From assembly GCF_014529535.1 (NCBI RefSeq), contig NC_050738.1, positions 9,519,410-9,583,409 on the forward strand: a stretch of DNA of 64,000 nt, in the 5' to 3' direction. A model generated the notes under the pieces. It was not told the origin of the DNA, ran no database searches, and worked only from the letters and a program-made list of their open reading frames with translations. Source of the stretch: Bradysia coprophila (lineage: Eukaryota; Arthropoda; Insecta; Diptera; Sciaridae). Positions 58,858-64,000 of this stretch are shown one piece after another; the first letter of the stretch is position 1, and every line of letters begins with the position of its first letter. A program made the position numbers and the translations under genes.

Positions 58858-61800
58858 GTAAGTATGCAAAAATAAAAATTCCTCTTTTTTTCATAATTGT
58901 ATAACACACAGTCACCGTCACCTGGCATAAATACTGTCTCTCATTAATATGCATTACGGACTCTCTTTTTGTTGTTGTTTCAACATCACTATCTTTCTGC
59001 ACAAAACTGGTATGGTAGGACAATTATTAAAAGTGGCATGAAAATGAAATCAAACAACAAATTGCATTCATAAATTAATAATTGTGAACAGTTTGTTCGA
59101 ATTCATATCCGCAGAAGCGTTACAAATCTTTTAATTTAAGATTGATCATACTCAGTACCGCAAAAATCTTGTTTTATTGTTTTAGTGACTGTAGCGACTG
59201 TAGCCAGATGTTCTAACATTCCATTTATACTTAAAATATTTAAGTTGGCATCGAAAAGATGTGATACATCTGCATCTATTAGCTACGTTGTGTGTGAACT
59301 ATTCGCAACACTAAATTCGGTTTCTCGGTAGAAATGCATAAAGGGATCACTAAATATACGTGTGGTGTGGTATATATTCATAATGCTCTTACGTCTTACC
59401 TTAATCTTTTCGTTAAAGTCGATGTAAGGTTATTCTTTACACCGAATTGGTGTTAACTGTTCAAACAGGCGTTGAACAAAATTTCGAAAAATGGAATCGG
59501 TCATGGGCAAATTGTTTATGTCGAATACAATGTCGCCTCAAAGCAATTATATTGCTGGTAACATATACTTAAATTTTCGTATACATTATTCGTATGCACT
59601 TTGTCACCGTCATTTCATTTCGGTTGTGTATTTAGGCACACACTCGTGCCGACATTTTTTTCATTTTCGTTCATTAAAGCAAAAGTTATTGCGTGAAATA
59701 CAAAGATGAAAGACAGGAAATGACATTGAACTCCAATTTACCGAACACATTATTAGTGTCAACAAAATAAATTTTCGGTATAGATCCACCATCAAAGCGT
59801 CTAATTATATAAAATTATTTTCAATCGAATTCTAGTCCGCTAAAATATGTGACACATATTTTAAAACACAGAAATTGTTCGCATTGTTGTTCAGTTAATT
59901 TTTTAACCTACAATACACCATAGTCTTTTCGAAGAAAAAAAAAACTTCAAATAAATTCAATGTCAATTACTCTTTAGGAATTTCATGAAGGAAAAAAACA
60001 AAACTTGACAATGTCTTATAAAGAGTGCTATTTATTTTGTTACAAGACAGAAAAATACCATGCCATTGCTGTATAAAAGCTGTTAACATATCCATCGTCC
60101 ACAAAATACCGAATGTGTAATAATGTGTGCACATAACATGAGTATATGTTCTACTCTATGATTATAAAAATAACCGAGTCATTTACGTGTGTGCCTATAA
60201 AAGATACGACCTTGATATCAAGTAATACCAAAATAATAATTTTTCTACACAAATATAAGAAATAAAATTAAAACATTTCGAGTCTGCAACATTAAGATTT
60301 CTATAATGTGATTGCCCACGTTGTGGCATTACATATATATTTATATAGAACGAGATTATGTATAATTCTCGTTCAGTTTATATTATGCCACGATGCTACG
60401 TGTATATTTTTACACGGGAACAGAGATAAAAGAAGTAGAAGGGAAAAAAAGAGTTGGTATAAAGCAAAAGAAAAGTAAGAAAAAAAAGCAATCTTACTGC
60501 CGTGTAAATAATATGAATAACAAATTCTTCTAGTTTTCGCTACTCTTGTACAACTGAACAAGTTTCCTTAACTGAAATGTTAATTACTGTATACAACACA
60601 GTATTGTCTCGTAAGGTTGATGCGTGGCAATTAAATGTTTAGATTTTTTTTATAATGATTGAACTTGAAATGATGTAATATTAAATGGGGGAAATTAGTT
60701 CCAGTTCATTAACATCAAATGGATGCATTGGATCTAACATTCTTCAAAGAACGTTTTTATGATTAGTTTTTCTTGTTGTAAATTTAGTTACTAAGACCGA
60801 TATACGGGACGCTTTTAATCAGAGCACCACAAAGCATAACAATGGATTCAAAAGACAATAATGAGTTCAAAATGAAGACATATCAATCGCATTTCTTTCA
60901 CCATAATTATTGAAGGTTTACGTGACCGCTCGCCAGATTTTTCAGAGTAAACACGATTACGGGAACTCGTACACTTCATTTAACTTTGGTTGTTCCTAAA
61001 GTTGTTGATAAACAATTTTCTTTTCCATTCGAGTTTTCGAGATAGATAGAATTGAAGATGGATGAAAGAAAACTCGGTAAAAATGTACGGCAGAGACGTT
61101 AGGTTTTTCGACTCTGAGATTTATTCATATTGAAGTCTGTAGTTCTTTGAACTTAGTCCTAGTCTTGGCAGCATAAAAGCGTTTTAGCGTTTTAGATCGA
61201 TTTTAACAACAGCTAATGCAACTAGTGAACATACCTATCAGAGACGACAAGTACAGTTATCGAATCTATTACTTGATTCGATCTACATATGTTAATCAAA
61301 TCGTAATAAAATCTTTTACTTTGTTTGTTTAAACATTCATTTCGCTATATAATTAACACGACGAAAGACAGAGCTCAATATTAATTTTGTCAGCATTGTA
61401 GACAGCAAACAGATAGATAGATTGATTAAAGTTTTGTGAGGCTTTTCCATTAAAAACGGGTGCCCAGATAATTTTTCCCTACTCCCTTACTACTTCAATT
61501 TTTCCCTACTCCTAGTAACTTGAACTACTATTTACTTCAAATTTCCCTGTTCTCGGTAAGAAGTTATTAAGACATGTGCCATCTAATGTTGGTAGATCCT
61601 CATCTTGGAGTTCATAATACCCGAAGGTGCGGTATTCGGAGTAAATCGGACAATCCCTAAGAACTCAAAAGAGGGTTTAAGAGAGCACAGAGCCACAGCA
61701 AAATATAGAAAGAAGACAAAAGTAGATTTCTAAAGTAGCTACCAGGAGCTGAGATTATAGAAAACTAAAAAGCCAGCATCCATTCGGATTATGAGTGTCT

Positions 61801-64000
61801 GATGGATAATAAAAAAAAACGAAATGTTCATTTTTTCCGTCGCTGTCTCGATCACTCATAAATGCAATCAATGAACAATAAACCGTGGTGTGCATTCCAT
61901 CAAGGCGGAGCTGTTATTGAATCGCAATAGAATTGTTTAGACGCCTTCTGACTGTAATTATAAACTGGCTTTGCGTATTTGCGGGTGATCATAAATCAAT
62001 GTTTAATAATCAAGCAATATGTGAACGTTACAGTTGTTGCGGTAATTACCGGCAAAATGTTTAATCGAATAAAATTTAATTAGAAATTTTGCTCCAATCT
62101 CCAGCATTCAATCCTTCAGTCTGGCCATGAACAACGTCTTAATTTATTGTATACTTCATCAGGAAAAAATAATTACAAAACACAACACACTCTTTAGCTA
62201 AATCAGAAGTGAATATAACCATCAACAGTAATTAACTTCGCGCTATAAATTGTTTACAATTTGCAGATATTGCAAGTGTTAAGTTCAATTAATGTAAACA
62301 TAAACAATGAGTTCAAACTTTTTGAGGCCGGATGACTGGCAAACGAATTTTCCAAAAATGTAATTCCGGAAAGCATAACATACACACAATATTAAGTGTG
62401 GTGCAACCATCATGCATCGATACATAATTATACATACGCATTCATCCAGCTACGACCAATTCTTTGTCAATGAATAAAATCGAAAATAATTTTTGTATTT
62501 TAAATAATATTATCATTTAATCTTTAACGGCATGCGATGTGATATAATACCGTAGTTTTGAAACCAGCTGACTCAACTTTCTTATGTAAATGACCATGTC
62601 AGACAAGTACTTACTTTCTCCATGCGTTGATCAACTGTGAACTACGTAAATATAATTCTTGGAATTTCACGGAAAAAAACCATTCATTTGGCATTGAAGA
62701 CTGTTTAAATGAATTTCGTTTTTTTTCTGTATTCGTTGCATGTATATTTCTGAAGTTCGCCAGACACATCGATTGTATTCAAACAAATGATTTGCTGTTT
62801 TATTAAGATGAAAATTTAATTTCATTAATAAAATAGTTAAAACAAAAATTCAAATTGATGCCTTCTGAAGTGGATTGCAGAAATGACGAACGCACACATA
62901 TGGATAACATGCCGCAATATGTTCTGTTTTTCCATGCACTTATTCAAATTGGCTTGGATATAATTTGCTTACGCCGATGTTAATTTTGATTGATGGCTTG
63001 TAATAAGCAGTTAGCTGTTTCTTAAATGGTTTTATGCCAAGAGTTGAATCGTACTTAAAAAGAGATACACTCTGGCGAATCAGCTATAATTGCATTTTAA
63101 TTTCCATTTCAATTGAATTCATAGAATCATCGATCGCTACCAATGGTGACTGGGAATTGACGCCCGTCACGATGTGGAAATAACAATTTCAAGCACCACA
63201 CATTTTTCAAGTGTTATAATTAAAAGAGAAAAAAATCGAGCGCCTGGAAACTGTAAGAGTTAACATTTTCGAACGTACTTGGAGATGTTTTATTGCCAAA
63301 TTCCTGACTCATCGAAATAAATATTTATGCCGAATGCAATTTCTTCCGTTCTGTGTGCAAAAACGAAAAGTCGTTACCGAGGTCAATACTTGCATGAATT
63401 ATACAGAAGGGAATGTCTCCATTAAAGAAGAATTTTTAGTCTGATTGTTACAAGTATTTTATAAGTTTAATAATTAAACCATAGAAGTTTATAACATTTC
63501 ACTGGCAGAAGCTACATTCCTAAACTAGTACTATAAACGTTTAACGTGAATTCAAAACTTAGGAATTCCTCCAACCTATAATGTCATTATTAAAACATAC
63601 AATTTTGAGTATAATATGTTTTGATGTAACGCATTCTTGAGCAAATAATAACTTGATTTCTCCAGCAAATATTGACTTCATGTGTCAGACATATTTTCAA
63701 TTTATTTTTTCCAACAGACATGCATTCCTATTCAGAAAGAAAAAAAAATTAAACTTTTTACGCTCAAACGTATAAATCAAACATCAAAATACCTACACCA
63801 TTCATTCATTTCTCAAATATTTACTTTCTTTCAAAAACTATCCTCTTATTTATTAGTTTATCTTTTTTATCCAAACATCAGATAATTTTTTTTTCTGTCT
63901 TTCGTTCGTTCGTCTATCTGTTATTTAATTTTGATTTCCGTGTTATATGGTCATCAAACTCACCAAAAACAAGCTCTATCGCCGGCGTGTGTACGATGAT
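58858..64000 (+). other. Third intron of the Methuselah-like gene, runs off the window
   Basis: Begins GTAAGT after the TM3 exon in phase 2. No TM4-containing exon was found before 64000, so the intron exceeds 5.1 kb. Apart from the copy of the dispersed family at 61255-61425 and short CCCTACTCC direct repeats at about 61477-61515, I see no supported feature. Confidence 0.7.
61255..61425 (-). repeat. Dispersed TATATA/TATCGATA family, copy 12
   Basis: Two AATCTATTACTT/AAATCTTTTACTTTGTTTG motifs, then CGCTATATAATTAAC, then ACAGATAGATAG. The TATCGATA end is eroded. Confidence 0.75.

Noticed and set aside
1..64000. tRNA, rRNA or snRNA genes
   Set aside because: I looked for tRNA-like boxes and terminal pairings by eye and saw none that I could support; a covariance-model search would be decisive.

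Overview
The window reads as nuclear DNA of an AT-rich insect, most likely a fly (Diptera) and plausibly a nematoceran. It has spliced genes with GT-AG introns, several of only about 59-75 bp, and AATAAA polyadenylation signals. Two insect-expanded receptor families are present (a divergent ionotropic receptor and a Methuselah-like GPCR), and there is a dense load of small palindromic transposon derivatives. The species cannot be fixed from the sequence alone. No bacterial, viral or organellar region was recognised.

Left third (1-26 kb) is gene-dense. In order: IFT43 (minus; intraflagellar transport), head-to-head with an AFG2/SPATA5-type AAA ATPase (plus; ribosome biogenesis family) across a 266-bp shared promoter holding an RFX X-box-like motif; Erlectin/ERLEC1 (minus; ER glycoprotein quality control), tail-to-tail with AFG2; mitochondrial EF-Ts/TSFM (plus); a decayed C2H2 zinc-finger gene; a five-exon divergent ionotropic receptor (minus); CFAP91/MAATS1 (plus; axonemal radial-spoke protein); and RIC8A/synembryn (plus; chaperone and exchange factor for G-alpha). 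I reconstructed the exons of these genes from reading frame, splice sites and family similarity.

Middle (26-37 kb) is repeat-rich. It holds a degenerate LINE reverse-transcriptase tail, tandem palindromes, TA-flanked MITEs, the proteasome alpha-1 subunit gene (PSMA1) and a nested stack of inverted-repeat elements. In that stack one element interrupts another with a readable 8-bp target duplication, and the opposite arm preserves the empty site.

Right part (37-64 kb) is almost entirely one gene: the 5' portion of a Methuselah-like class-B GPCR. It has a signal peptide and Cys-rich ectodomain exon (36974-37801), a TM1-TM2 exon (39164-39380), a 19.4-kb intron, a TM3 exon (58779-58857) and a further intron that runs off the window. 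The introns carry MITEs, a 1.3-kb element with an internal 145-bp satellite, and many copies of a short dispersed family.

The strongest candidate for something undescribed is that family. It is about 150-200 bp, has at least twelve copies on both strands, and carries a conserved TATATAAG-like core and a TATCGATA-type palindrome. Second is a MITE family caught twice with exact 7-bp target duplications, once inside an ionotropic-receptor intron. The genes share no single pathway; IFT43 and CFAP91 are both ciliary/flagellar, and RIC8A and the GPCR both belong to G-protein signalling.
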